NCBI RefSeq assembly: GCF_021390575.1
Contig: NZ_JAJEJQ010000002.1
Location: 1,302,001 to 1,366,000 of the forward strand
Direction: 5' to 3'
Origin: Paraburkholderia adhaesiva
Lineage (GTDB): Bacteria; Pseudomonadota; Gammaproteobacteria; Burkholderiales; Burkholderiaceae
Length of the DNA stretch: 64,000 bases
The notes below the pieces were generated by a model. The model had not been told where the DNA came from and ran no database searches. It was given only the letters and a program-made list of their open reading frames with translations. A program made the translations under genes and the position numbers. Positions 1-7,377 of the stretch are shown piece by piece (position 1 is the first letter of the stretch; every line of letters begins with the position of its first letter).

Positions 1-481
1 GATGCGATTCGATCAGAATCGGCAGGAACGGCTCGCGACGCCACGCGTTGCCGCCGATTGCGAGCGCGCCAAGTGTGTTGCCGTGATAGCTCTGGCGCCG
101 CGCGATGAAATGGCGACGCTCACGCTCCCCCCTCTCGACGAAGTACTGGCGCGCGAGCTTGAGCGCGGCCTCGATCGCCTCGGAACCGCCCGACACGAAG
201 TAGACGTGGTCGAGCCCTTCGGGGGCGGCGGCGATAAGGTGGTCGGCGAGTTGCTCGGAGGCTTCAGTGGTGAAGAACGACGTGTGCGCATAGGGCAGTT
301 GCTGTGCCTGGCGCTTGATCGCCTCGATCACTCTCGCATTGCTATGGCCGAGGCACGAGACAGCCGCACCGCCACTGGCGTCGATGTAGCGCTTGCCGGT
401 CGAATCGATGATTTCGATGCCGTCGCCCGCCACCGCGACAGGTAGCGCCTGCTTCGGCATCCGGTGAAATACTTTGGACAT
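1..481 (-). CDS. Class III PLP-dependent aminotransferase, N-terminal part (cut by window edge)
   Basis: The frame opens at the ATG at 481 and runs off the left edge, giving about 160 residues. They show the class III (omega) aminotransferase start: a strand pair around DSTGKRYIDASGGAAVSCLG, then HTSFFTTEASEQLA, the cofactor phosphate-binding stretch VSGGSEAIEAALKLARQYF and the YHG motif (SYHGNTLGALAIGG). The PLP lysine lies outside the window. Family members move an amino group from omega-amino or alpha-amino acids to pyruvate or 2-oxoglutarate in the cytoplasm; the substrate cannot be told from this fragment. It lies downstream of the rpiR-type gene on the same strand with about 440 bp between them, so it is the likely target of that regulator. 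Class is clear, substrate unknown. Confidence 0.85.
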   Translation of the reverse strand, partial: MSKVFHRMPKQALPVAVAGDGIEIIDSTGKRYIDASGGAAVSCLGHSNARVIEAIKRQAQQLPYAHTSFFTTEASEQLADHLIAAAPEGLDHVYFVSGGSEAIEAALKLARQYFVERGERERRHFIARRQSYHGNTLGALAIGGNAWRREPFLPILIESH

Positions 482-780
482 GCGATTCTCTCTATGCGAA
501 AGATGGAACTGGACGCTCACTTGTGCTCAGCGGCATGACCCGGCGGCGATAAAGCGGTAAGAACACGCGTTCGCCGCCCTGCTATACGCAGAGGCTAACG
601 CCGTCTACGCCGGCCTCACGCCCATTCGATTCAGGCGTACCCACGCCCCGGAGAGCGTTCAAGCCCTGCATTGATACTCCCGGTTGACTCTGTGGGCCGC
701 AGCCGGGCATTTCCGATCGGAAAGAAAACGTGCGGTGACGTCTCTGCCAGCGATTTTCGCTTTATACGCTCCATCAACAT

Positions 781-810
781 ATGTTGTCAACAATTTACAT
801 TGGACAACAT
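781..810. promoter_or_regulatory. Candidate RpiR operator upstream of the aminotransferase
   Basis: A perfect inverted repeat has arms ATGTTGTC (781-788) and GACAACAT (803-810) with a 14-bp spacer. The left arm also starts a smaller dyad TGTTG-T-CAACA (782-792). It sits in the 444-bp intergenic stretch 482-925, which otherwise holds no gene I can support. The same ACAACA/TGTTGT half-sites recur just upstream of the rpiR-type gene at 1807-1833, which points to one regulator for both. That the RpiR protein binds here is inference. Confidence 0.5.
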
Positions 811-925
811 GTGCGCCATTAGAGCATGCACGAAGGCCGACGGCTCCGTTCGTCGAAGCAGCCTGCGTGGTGAAGCGAGAAGTGCGGATCGGAAAACGAG
901 AAAAAGCAGGAATACCGTCGCAAGC

Positions 926-1786
926 TCAGGGCACGTACGCGCCCCTGGCGTTGAACGAGCGCTCGACCTGCTCTAGCTGCGCGATAGCGCCCGCCCCCTC
1001 CAGCGCGAGCAAGTGCGCGACGAGCGACTCCGCCAGCGCAGTGGCCGCCACGAGCGACGGGAAGAACGAGGGGCTCTTATGCGTAAAGATGAGGACCTTC
1101 TCGGCATTGAGCGCGATCGGTGAAACCGCGCTGTCGGTGATGGCGATCAGTCGACTGCCCTTCTCCAGCGCGGCTTCGGCTACGCGCACCGCCTCGACGG
1201 AATACGGTGCGAAGCTGATCACGATCGTCGCACTGTCGCGCTCGATGCCGAGCAACTGCATTTCCAGCGTCCCAGCCTCGCCGCCGAGCAGCGACACCGA
1301 CGTGCGAAATAGCCGGTAGCCATAGACAAGCCCGAACGCGACGGCGTAGCACGAACGGAAACCCGCCACATAAACATGCTTCACCTTGCGCAGCAGCCGC
1401 GCTGCCTCGACGATCGTGCGTGCGTTGTGCGCCGCTGCGACGTCAAGGTTGTGCCGCTGCGCATCGAGCAGATCGCGGGCCAGGCCATCCTTGGCACTGC
1501 CGGCCACGAGCGAGCGGGCCCGGCTAGCGAGCGGTTCAGGCCGCGTGCGCACACGCGCGACGAAGAGGCCGCGCAACTCGTTCCAGCCCGGGAAGCCAAG
1601 CTGTTGAGACAGCCGGACGAGCGACGCGGGCTGCACGCGGGCGCGCTCTGCGACCTTGCGCATCGACGAGACAGCCACCTCGTCGGGATGATCGAGCAGG
1701 AACGCCGCGCCCGTCTGGAACTGCGGACTCAGTTCCGCGAAGCGCGCGCGGATCAGCGCGGCAAGCTGGTCAAAGCTTTCTGGCAT
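926..1786 (-). CDS. MurR/RpiR family transcriptional regulator
   Basis: 286 aa, the normal length for the family. Residues 1-80 form the HTH_6 DNA-binding domain (SSMRKVAERARVQPASLVRL). Residues about 115-250 form a SIS sugar-isomerase-type effector domain, with VKHVYVAGFRSCYAVAFGL and later TIVISFAPYSVEAVRVAEAA. Such regulators sense phosphosugars or, in proteobacteria, amino-acid catabolic intermediates. It lies upstream of the class III aminotransferase on the same strand, which suggests an amine or amino-acid role rather than sugar; that is inference. The start ATG at 1786 is the first in frame before the HTH. Inverted repeats of ACAACA/TGTTGT type occur just upstream and between the two genes. 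Confidence 0.88.
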   Translation of the reverse strand: MPESFDQLAALIRARFAELSPQFQTGAAFLLDHPDEVAVSSMRKVAERARVQPASLVRLSQQLGFPGWNELRGLFVARVRTRPEPLASRARSLVAGSAKDGLARDLLDAQRHNLDVAAAHNARTIVEAARLLRKVKHVYVAGFRSCYAVAFGLVYGYRLFRTSVSLLGGEAGTLEMQLLGIERDSATIVISFAPYSVEAVRVAEAALEKGSRLIAITDSAVSPIALNAEKVLIFTHKSPSFFPSLVAATALAESLVAHLLALEGAGAIAQLEQVERSFNARGAYVP

Positions 1787-1806
1787 GCGAAGATCGTGAT
1801 GAATTC

Positions 1807-1833
1807 GACAACAAATGTTACCACTGGTGTTGT
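1807..1833. promoter_or_regulatory. Candidate RpiR autoregulatory operator
   Basis: Half-sites GACAACA (1807-1813) and TGTTGT (1828-1833) form an inverted repeat about 20 bp upstream of the rpiR-type start codon. The half-site sequence is the one found at 781-810, with the arms in the opposite relative order. Autoregulation is inference. Confidence 0.45.
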
Positions 1834-1845
1834 GGACTGTTGCAG

Positions 1846-2067
1846 GTGATGGAAGCCCTGGTGGCTGACAAACGAGTTCTGTCCTGTCGCGAACGATATC
1901 TGGCCCGCGGTACTAGCGATCGCGGGCGCACCCAGTCGGCTAGCAGAGACCCCTGATGGCATTCCGTTGCAGGCTGGGAACGAAGTCGTTGAGTACATGC
2001 CGAAGGAGCGCTCCGTAGCAGATATAGGCGCAAGGTTTGCGTCTCGGCGTTTACGCTTACTGGCATG
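1846..2067 (+). pseudogene. Possible decayed lactate/malate dehydrogenase-family C-terminus
   Basis: Translation from 1846 gives EALVADKRVLSCRERYLA, like the DxKRVLpCaaYL stretch of lactate/malate dehydrogenases. The neighbouring frame continues with AGAPSRLAETPDGIPLQ and ends at a stop near 2067. The match needs a frameshift and no intact N-terminal part is visible, so this is at most a gene remnant. It lies in the degraded stretch interrupted by IS copy 1. Low certainty; a protein search of both frames would settle it. Confidence 0.22.
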
Positions 2068-2201
2068 AAATACAAAAAAATTGGCGCAAAAAAACAAAAG
2101 CAGGTTACGTGGTTTTTTTATATTCGCAACGCTGCACTTCAGAGGTGGCCTCACTCGTTCGGACAGTCATCTGAGATTTTTAAGTGGAACGTCCGAGGCA
2201 A

Positions 2202-3032
2202 TCATGCTGCCGATTTGATCGCAGGCAGCGTCGCGAAGTATGCCTCATCCGGGGTCTGATCCGCCAGGCTCGAATGGGGCCGTTTCCGGTTGTACAGCTC
2301 GACGTATTCGCCGATGGAGCGCCGGGCATGGCTGACCGACTCGTACGCTTTCAGGTAGACCTCTTCGTACTTGATGCTGCGCCACACCCGTTCGACGAAC
2401 ACGTTGTCGCGCCAGGCCCCTTTGCCGTCCATCGACAGCCGCACGCCCCGGCTCAGCACCGCCTCGGTGAACGCGCCCGCCGTGAACTGGCTACCCTGAT
2501 CGGTGTTCACGATGTCGGGCAGTCCGTAGCGGGCGAACGCCTCTTCCAGCGCCTCGACGGCGTGCGTGGCTTCCAGCGTGATGGCGACCCGGTACGCGAG
2601 AATCTTGCGGCTCGCCCAGTCCACCACTGCCGTCAGGTACACGAAGCCGCGCGCCATCGGAATGTACGTCGTGTCGAGGGCGAACACCTGATTGGCACGC
2701 TCGATCTTCATGCCGCGCAGCAGGTACGGCCAGATCTTGTGCTGCGCGTTGCGGCGGCTCGTGTTCGGCTTGCAGTACAGCGCCTCGACGCCCATGCGCT
2801 TCATCAGCGTGCGTACGCGACGGCGACCCACCTCATGGCCTTCCCGGCGCAACAGGCGCGCCAGCATCCGCGCCCCTGCAAATGGGAACTCCATGTGCAG
2901 TTCGTCGATTCGCCGCATCAGCAACTGATCGACCTCGCTGACCGGCTGCGCCCGGTAATATGCGCTCGATCTCGCGATGCCAACCAGTCGCGTCTGTCGC
3001 GAAACCGGCAGCGCATGCGTACAGTCAATCAT
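2202..3032 (-). CDS. IS3-family transposase OrfB (copy 1), DDE integrase domain
   Basis: From ATG 3032 the product is 276 aa. It has an HTH_21-like region (LLMRRIDELHMEFPFAGARM) and an rve integrase core with catalytic motifs DTTYIP (D), VNTDQGSQF (D) and the downstream E in WRDNVFVERVWRSIKYEEVY, ending in the usual NRKRPHSSL motif. The start overlaps the orfA stop as ATGA. The frame is open upstream to 3206 and crosses a run of six T (A6 at 3075-3080 on the plus strand), so a programmed -1 shift producing OrfAB, normal for this family, is likely. Appears intact. Confidence 0.92.
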   Translation of the reverse strand: MIDCTHALPVSRQTRLVGIARSSAYYRAQPVSEVDQLLMRRIDELHMEFPFAGARMLARLLRREGHEVGRRRVRTLMKRMGVEALYCKPNTSRRNAQHKIWPYLLRGMKIERANQVFALDTTYIPMARGFVYLTAVVDWASRKILAYRVAITLEATHAVEALEEAFARYGLPDIVNTDQGSQFTAGAFTEAVLSRGVRLSMDGKGAWRDNVFVERVWRSIKYEEVYLKAYESVSHARRSIGEYVELYNRKRPHSSLADQTPDEAYFATLPAIKSAA

Positions 3033-3337
3033 CGCTTTGCGCTCAGCAGTCCGGCTTTGCCGAGCGCTCCTGACAAAAAATCGTTCTCCAGCGTCAACTG
3101 CCCGATCTTCGCGTGCAGCGTTTTCACGTCCACCGGCGGATCGCTCGACGGTGCACCTGTCGCACCAAACACGTCTGCCGCACGCTCCTGCAACTGCCGC
3201 TTCCATTCCGTGATCTGGTTCGGATGTACATCAAACTGCTGTGCCAGTTCGGCCAGCGTGCGCTCACCTTTGACCGCTGCCAGTGCCACTTTCGCTTTGA
3301 ACGCCGCTGAGTGCGTCCGTCGGGTTCTCTTCGTCAT
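3029..3337 (-). CDS. IS3-family transposase OrfA (copy 1)
   Basis: 102 aa with an HTH_Tnp_1 helix-turn-helix: THSAAFKAKVALAAVKGERT, then LAQQFDVHPNQITEWKRQL. A short leucine-zipper-like tail ends in LTLENDFLSGALGKAGLLSA. OrfA binds the IS ends and is fused to OrfB by -1 frameshifting in this family. The T6 run at codons for D-F-L near the end is a plausible slippery site. Identical to the copy at 62701-63009. Confidence 0.92.
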   Translation of the reverse strand: MTKRTRRTHSAAFKAKVALAAVKGERTLAELAQQFDVHPNQITEWKRQLQERAADVFGATGAPSSDPPVDVKTLHAKIGQLTLENDFLSGALGKAGLLSAKR

Positions 3338-3506
3338 TTCCTCGGTTCCTTTGCCAGCATTATCGCTGGCTCAGGCCCCGGCCAAACCACTTATCCGACT
3401 GTCCGAATTTGCGCGGCCACCTCTCTTCCGTATTTCACTCTGAAAAAGGACAGGCGTGGGGCCGACTTCCGGGAAAAACAATACTAAACAACCGTTGCAA
3501 TAAACA

Positions 3507-3659
3507 GTGCTTGTTCGCGGCCGTCCGCCGTTACCGGAGACGCCATATTCAGCCTTCGAGAAGGGAGTGTTCACGCCGAACGATCGCTTCTTTGTCCGTT
3601 GGCATCTTGCTGACAACCCGAGCCGGATCACGGGCCGGCCCCTCCGGCTGAGGGCTCAC
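3507..3659 (+). pseudogene. Remnant of a sulfite-oxidase-like molybdopterin oxidoreductase
   Basis: The frame from GTG 3507 reads RPPLPETPYSAF, then FTPNDRFFVRWHLAD and PLRLRAHGSV. This matches the start of the molybdopterin-binding domain of sulfite-oxidase/SorA-type enzymes (TPNDxFFVRxHL). It then loses similarity and stops at 3693-3695, overlapping the chemoreceptor start. Only about 50 of several hundred residues remain, with no cofactor-binding cysteine, so it is non-functional. With IS copy 1 next to it, it marks a decayed locus. Confidence 0.5.
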
Positions 3660-3691
3660 GGGTCTGTCAACGATAACAACTGGGGAGCCGT

Positions 3692-5248
3692 ATGAACGGG
3701 AGCGACAGCAGCACGCTCGGAAAGACTCACGAACTGGCCGACGAGGACTTGATGGTGATCCGGGTCGACGCGGAGGGTCGTGTGGTCTATGTGAATCCGA
3801 CGTATCAGGGTGTCACCGGATTCTCGACGCAGGAGATCAAGGCGATGAGCATCCGTGACTGCGTCACCGGTTTGCCGCCACAAGTCCTGATCGACGCCGC
3901 TTCCTGCGTTCGCGGTGGCAAGCCGTGGAACGGCGTGGTGCAAGCAATTTGCAGAACCGGCGATACCTACTGGTGTCGTGTGAACGCCTCACCACTCGTA
4001 TCCAACGGTAAAACAATCGGATCGTTGATGGTCTTTGGCAAGGCATCCTCCGAAGAAGCCAATATGGCCGCGCGGTTCTATACCATTTTGGCCGCTAGTC
4101 AGCAGAAAAAGATCGGTTGGAAACAGGGGCGCCTTGTTCGCTTCCACTTATGGGGCAATGCTGCCGAAAGGCTTCGCACACTCGGACTCGCACGTCACAT
4201 ATGGGGTCCTCTGGCGGTGTTGCTTGCTGTCGGGCTGACGGGACTTGTCGCGCTCGCGGCGTCTATCTCGCCGCTCGCATTCTGGGCCGCATCGGTTTGC
4301 CTGGGTGTCGTCGCCGCGGCCACGGGGTTGTACATCTCGCGCGCCGTAGTGAGGCCACTGCAAGACGCGGTGCTGTTTGCAAACCAGATTGCGGCGGGAA
4401 ATCTGTGCGGGGAGACCCACAGTACGCGTATCGACGAAATTGGTGACCTCGTGCACGTCCTGAACCGGGTGACCGTGAATATGCGGGCTACCGTTATGGA
4501 TGTGCGAGACGGGATGCACTTGATCCAGCATGCGGCAACCGAGATCGCCACCGGCGTTCATGGTTTGTCGTCGCGGACGGAACTACAGGCCAGCAATCTG
4601 GAGGAGACCGCTGCATCGATGGAGCAGGTCAACTCAGTAGTCCAGAACAATGCAGACGCAGCTCATCAGGCCAGTGAGCTTGCAAAATCGACTTGCGCAA
4701 CGGCGGAGGCCGGAGCCGAGGTCGTCTCCCGAGTGATTGCCACAATGGATCAGATCTCGCAATCGAGCAACAAGATCGGGGACATCACCGCTTTGATTGA
4801 TGGAATAGCGTTTCAGACGAACATTCTTGCGTTGAACGCGGCGGTGGAAGCGGCACGCGCCGGCGATTCCGGCCGGGGCTTCGCAGTAGTGGCCAGTGAA
4901 GTACGAAACCTGTCGCAGCGAACCGCCCAGGCCGCCAAGGAGATCAAGCATCTGATCGCGACGAATGTGGGCACTATTTCCGAAGGCTCGCGCCTGGTCG
5001 ATACAGCGGGTCAGGCAATCGAGGAGATTGTGTCTCAGGTGCGTAATGTCACTGGTTTAGTCGGTCAAATCGCCAATGCATCCCAAGAACAAGCGGCCGC
5101 CGTGGATCAGATGAGTCGCGCGGTCGATCAACTCGAAGAAATGACGCAGGAAAACTCAGCGATGGTTGAGGAGCATACTGCGGCAACAAGCAGCCTCAAA
5201 TCGCAGAATGACCGCCTGGTGGAGACGCTCTGCGTTTTCACGCTCTAA
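3692..5248 (+). CDS. PAS-domain methyl-accepting chemotaxis protein (Aer-like)
   Basis: 518 aa. Residues about 15-115 are a PAS domain (VIRVDAEGRVVYVNPTYQGV; DTYWCRVNASPLV), as in the aerotaxis receptor Aer, which binds FAD. Two adjacent membrane segments follow at about 170-215 (GPLAVLLAVGLTGLVALAA; FWAASVCLGVVAAATGLYI) with almost no periplasmic loop, then a HAMP domain (about 216-265). The cytoplasmic signalling hairpin peaks at AFQTNILALNAAVEAARAGD (about 373-392), the CheA/CheW contact. The absence of a periplasmic sensor and the presence of PAS argue for redox or energy sensing rather than ligand binding. No che genes lie nearby. The start at 3692 follows GGGGAG. Confidence 0.92.
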   Translation: MNGSDSSTLGKTHELADEDLMVIRVDAEGRVVYVNPTYQGVTGFSTQEIKAMSIRDCVTGLPPQVLIDAASCVRGGKPWNGVVQAICRTGDTYWCRVNASPLVSNGKTIGSLMVFGKASSEEANMAARFYTILAASQQKKIGWKQGRLVRFHLWGNAAERLRTLGLARHIWGPLAVLLAVGLTGLVALAASISPLAFWAASVCLGVVAAATGLYISRAVVRPLQDAVLFANQIAAGNLCGETHSTRIDEIGDLVHVLNRVTVNMRATVMDVRDGMHLIQHAATEIATGVHGLSSRTELQASNLEETAASMEQVNSVVQNNADAAHQASELAKSTCATAEAGAEVVSRVIATMDQISQSSNKIGDITALIDGIAFQTNILALNAAVEAARAGDSGRGFAVVASEVRNLSQRTAQAAKEIKHLIATNVGTISEGSRLVDTAGQAIEEIVSQVRNVTGLVGQIANASQEQAAAVDQMSRAVDQLEEMTQENSAMVEEHTAATSSLKSQNDRLVETLCVFTL

Positions 5249-5782
5249 AACCGCAGCGGAGGGCCGACAATCCGCGACGTGTCGCGCACCCCGGTCCGAA
5301 ACTGAATCTCGCTTGCCTGTACAAGCGGGAAGTGCGCGGGCTAGCCGAACGAACGGCCCCGCACATTCGCTCTACGCGTCGACGAAATAGCGCGTTCAGA
5401 CCCGCCGAAATGCGTCTCTCCTATCGCACCACTCCACGCATTGACCCAGCGTTTCGCCAGAACGCTCTCGCATGGGCCATCGGCATCCACCAGTCTGGCC
5501 ATTGCCCGCTGCAAGCGCGACATCGCATAAGTCCTTCGTTGCTGCGCCTGGTTACCTCGCTGGTTCATTTCAGTTTCACCCTCCGCTTTGTCGTCGAAGT
5601 TTCAGGAATCGCGTCAACTTACGACGATCACGTCTTTTAGTGTAAACCCGCCCTGCCCCGGGCCGCCGCGTCACTTGAGCGCAGAAGCGGTTCGGCGTGT
5701 GGCAATTTCGCGCACGCAGGCAACAAGCGCGGTCTGCGCAGGCGTCACAGTCGGGGCCGGAAAACGTGCTCGCGGCTGCCAC
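5249..5782. other. Gene-free stretch
   Basis: About 530 bp between the chemoreceptor and the copper-chaperone promoter. Short frames exist on both strands but show no recognisable motif, ribosome-binding site or codon pattern like the neighbours. I see no gene or strong terminator here. Confidence 0.5.
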
Positions 5783-5813
5783 TTGACCTTACCGTCGCTG
5801 GAAGGTTCAGACT
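5783..5813 (+). promoter_or_regulatory. CueR/MerR-type copper-responsive promoter
   Basis: A -35 box TTGACC (5783-5788) is separated by 19 bp from a weak -10 CAGACT (5808-5813). The overlong 19-bp spacer contains the dyad ACCTT (5786-5790) and AAGGT (5802-5806), extended by CC/GG. This is the classic architecture of promoters activated by MerR-family copper sensors (CueR/HmrR), which untwist the long spacer. It lies 31 bp upstream of the heavy-metal-binding protein gene. No cueR gene is in the window, so the regulator must be encoded elsewhere. Confidence 0.8.
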
Positions 5814-5843
5814 TGGGCCATCCACTCGCCATTGGAGGCAAGA

Positions 5844-6044
5844 ATGAAATTTGAAGTCAAAGATATGTCATGTGGCGGCTGCGCCAATGCAATTACGCGC
5901 GCCGTCACGGCTATCGACCCTCATGCGACTCTGGAAATCGATGTCGCAACAAAAGTAGTGAAGATCGAATCGGTAACCGAATCGGGCAAGATAATTACCG
6001 CAATCGAGGATGCGGGGTTTCATCCGACGCTTCTCTCTTCATAG
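5844..6044 (+). CDS. Heavy-metal-associated (HMA) copper chaperone, CopZ-like
   Basis: 66 aa, a single HMA domain with the metal-binding loop MSCGGCANAI (CxxC) after the first beta strand and the usual beta-alpha-beta-beta-alpha-beta pattern (ATLEIDVATKVVKIES; AIEDAGFHPTLL). Such proteins carry Cu(I) to P-type ATPases or regulators in the cytoplasm. ATG 5844 is chosen because GGAGG lies at 5834-5838 with correct spacing; the in-frame TTG at 5832 would sit on top of it. The CueR-type promoter immediately upstream supports copper as the substrate. No copper ATPase is adjacent, so it is a stand-alone chaperone gene. Confidence 0.9.
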   Translation: MKFEVKDMSCGGCANAITRAVTAIDPHATLEIDVATKVVKIESVTESGKIITAIEDAGFHPTLLSS

Positions 6045-6228
6045 CTGGCAAACAGGCGGCATCGCCTACATGCGTCGCTTCGACGGACCGACATCGGCCT
6101 GCCGCGTGCAAGACCGCACGAGCGCGGGCCTGATGAGCTAAAGCGCGAACACTCGAAGCCTTCAGCAGGTGCACCATCCGCGTTGTACCATCTCCCCCAT
6201 CGCGCAAACCCGACAAGGCAGATCCACC

Positions 6229-7311
6229 ATGGCAACGCACGCTTCGGTACCAGCCGCCACCGTCTATCGCGGCGGCCTCGTCGAGACGACGCATGCAGCC
6301 CACGTCGCCGTCGTCGATGCCGATGGCCGGTTGCACTACACATTCGGCGACCCGCACCGCGTGACGCTCGTACGCTCGGCGGCCAAGCCGGCGCAAGCGT
6401 TGGCCGTCGCGGAAACGGGCGCGCTGGAGCGCTTCGGCTTCGACGACGCCGACCTCGCCCTCATGTGTGGTTCGAACAGCAGCGAGGATCGCCACATCGA
6501 GCGCATCCTCCAGATGCTCGCCAAGGTGTCGGCGCAGGAGTCCGACATGCGCTGTGGCCCGCATGTGCCGTTGTCGGATGCCGTGTACCGCTCGTGGATC
6601 AAACGCGACTTCACGCCGGGCCCGATATGCAGCAACTGTTCGGGGAAGCACGTGGGCATGATCGCGGGCGCGCGCGCCATCGACGCGCCTGTCGTCGACT
6701 ACCACCTGCCGGAGCATCCATTGCAGGTACGCGTGAAGCACACGGTCGCCGACATCTGCGACCTGCCCGACGACGGCGTGCAATGGGCGATCGACGGCTG
6801 CAATCTGCCGACACCCGCGTTCCCGCTTGACCGGCTCGCACGCCTTTACGCAAAACTTGCAGATGCCGCCGATGCGCTCACCGGGCCCGCGCGCGCAGCG
6901 ACTTCCCCGCGCACACAGGCGCTCGCACGCATCTACCGCGCGATGACGTCGTACCCTGAAATGGTCGCGGGCGAAGGCCGCTTCTGCACGGCGCTCATGG
7001 AAGCATTCGAGGGTGCGCTCGTCGGCAAGGTCGGCGCCGACGGCAGTTATGCGATCGGCGTGCGTGCATCCGGCCATGCCGTGCCGCACTGCGCGGGGCG
7101 CGCGATCGGCCTCGCGGTGAAGATGGAAGACGGCAACGCTACCGCGCTCTATGCCGTAGTCATGGAAGTGCTGACGCAACTGGGCATCGGCACGCCGGCG
7201 CAACGCGCCGCGCTCGAACAATTCCACGCACCGCAAATCCGCAATACGAAGGGAGTGGAAACAGGCGGCGTCAAGGCGAGCGTCACGTTGCTGCCTTGCA
7301 CTCACGGCTAG
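6229..7311 (+). CDS. L-asparaginase, ReAV / asparaginase II type (PF06089)
   Basis: 360 aa from ATG 6229; an in-frame start at 6169 would add 20 unlike residues. The protein belongs to the serine/lysine asparaginase class of Rhizobium etli ReAV, not the bacterial type I/II threonine enzymes. It has the Ser-x-x-Lys pair in LVRSAAKPAQA (S50, K53), the cysteine/lysine region ICSNCSGKHVGMI and the cysteine in IDGCNLPTPAFPL, which in ReAV helps bind zinc. It hydrolyses L-asparagine to aspartate and ammonia, probably in the cytoplasm as no signal peptide is seen. It stands alone. Family assignment is firm; kinetics cannot be inferred. Confidence 0.88.
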   Translation: MATHASVPAATVYRGGLVETTHAAHVAVVDADGRLHYTFGDPHRVTLVRSAAKPAQALAVAETGALERFGFDDADLALMCGSNSSEDRHIERILQMLAKVSAQESDMRCGPHVPLSDAVYRSWIKRDFTPGPICSNCSGKHVGMIAGARAIDAPVVDYHLPEHPLQVRVKHTVADICDLPDDGVQWAIDGCNLPTPAFPLDRLARLYAKLADAADALTGPARAATSPRTQALARIYRAMTSYPEMVAGEGRFCTALMEAFEGALVGKVGADGSYAIGVRASGHAVPHCAGRAIGLAVKMEDGNATALYAVVMEVLTQLGIGTPAQRAALEQFHAPQIRNTKGVETGGVKASVTLLPCTHG

Positions 7312-7377
7312 TCGCCCTCACGCGCGGCTCTGGCCCGCCAGAACACACCGCGCGCGTAATAGTTATTTTCAGGGCCG

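Larger units (their letters stand above)
2141..3424 (-). mobile_element. IS3-family insertion sequence, copy 1 (1284 bp)
   Basis: The ends are imperfect inverted repeats beginning AGAGGTGGCC on both sides and sharing TTCGGACAGTC further in. The flanks are a 4-bp direct repeat CTTC (2137-2140 and 3425-3428), which fits an IS3-type target duplication. It carries overlapping orfA and orfB on the minus strand. An identical-length copy starting 59,672 bp to the right encodes identical proteins. The surrounding sequence (1790-2140 and 3425-3690) looks like gene remnants, so the element seems to have landed in already decaying DNA. Family is secure, subgroup not assigned. Confidence 0.93.

Noticed and set aside
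5995..7305. 436-residue minus-strand frame over the asparaginase
   Set aside because: Shadow of the real gene, which has catalytic motifs on the plus strand.
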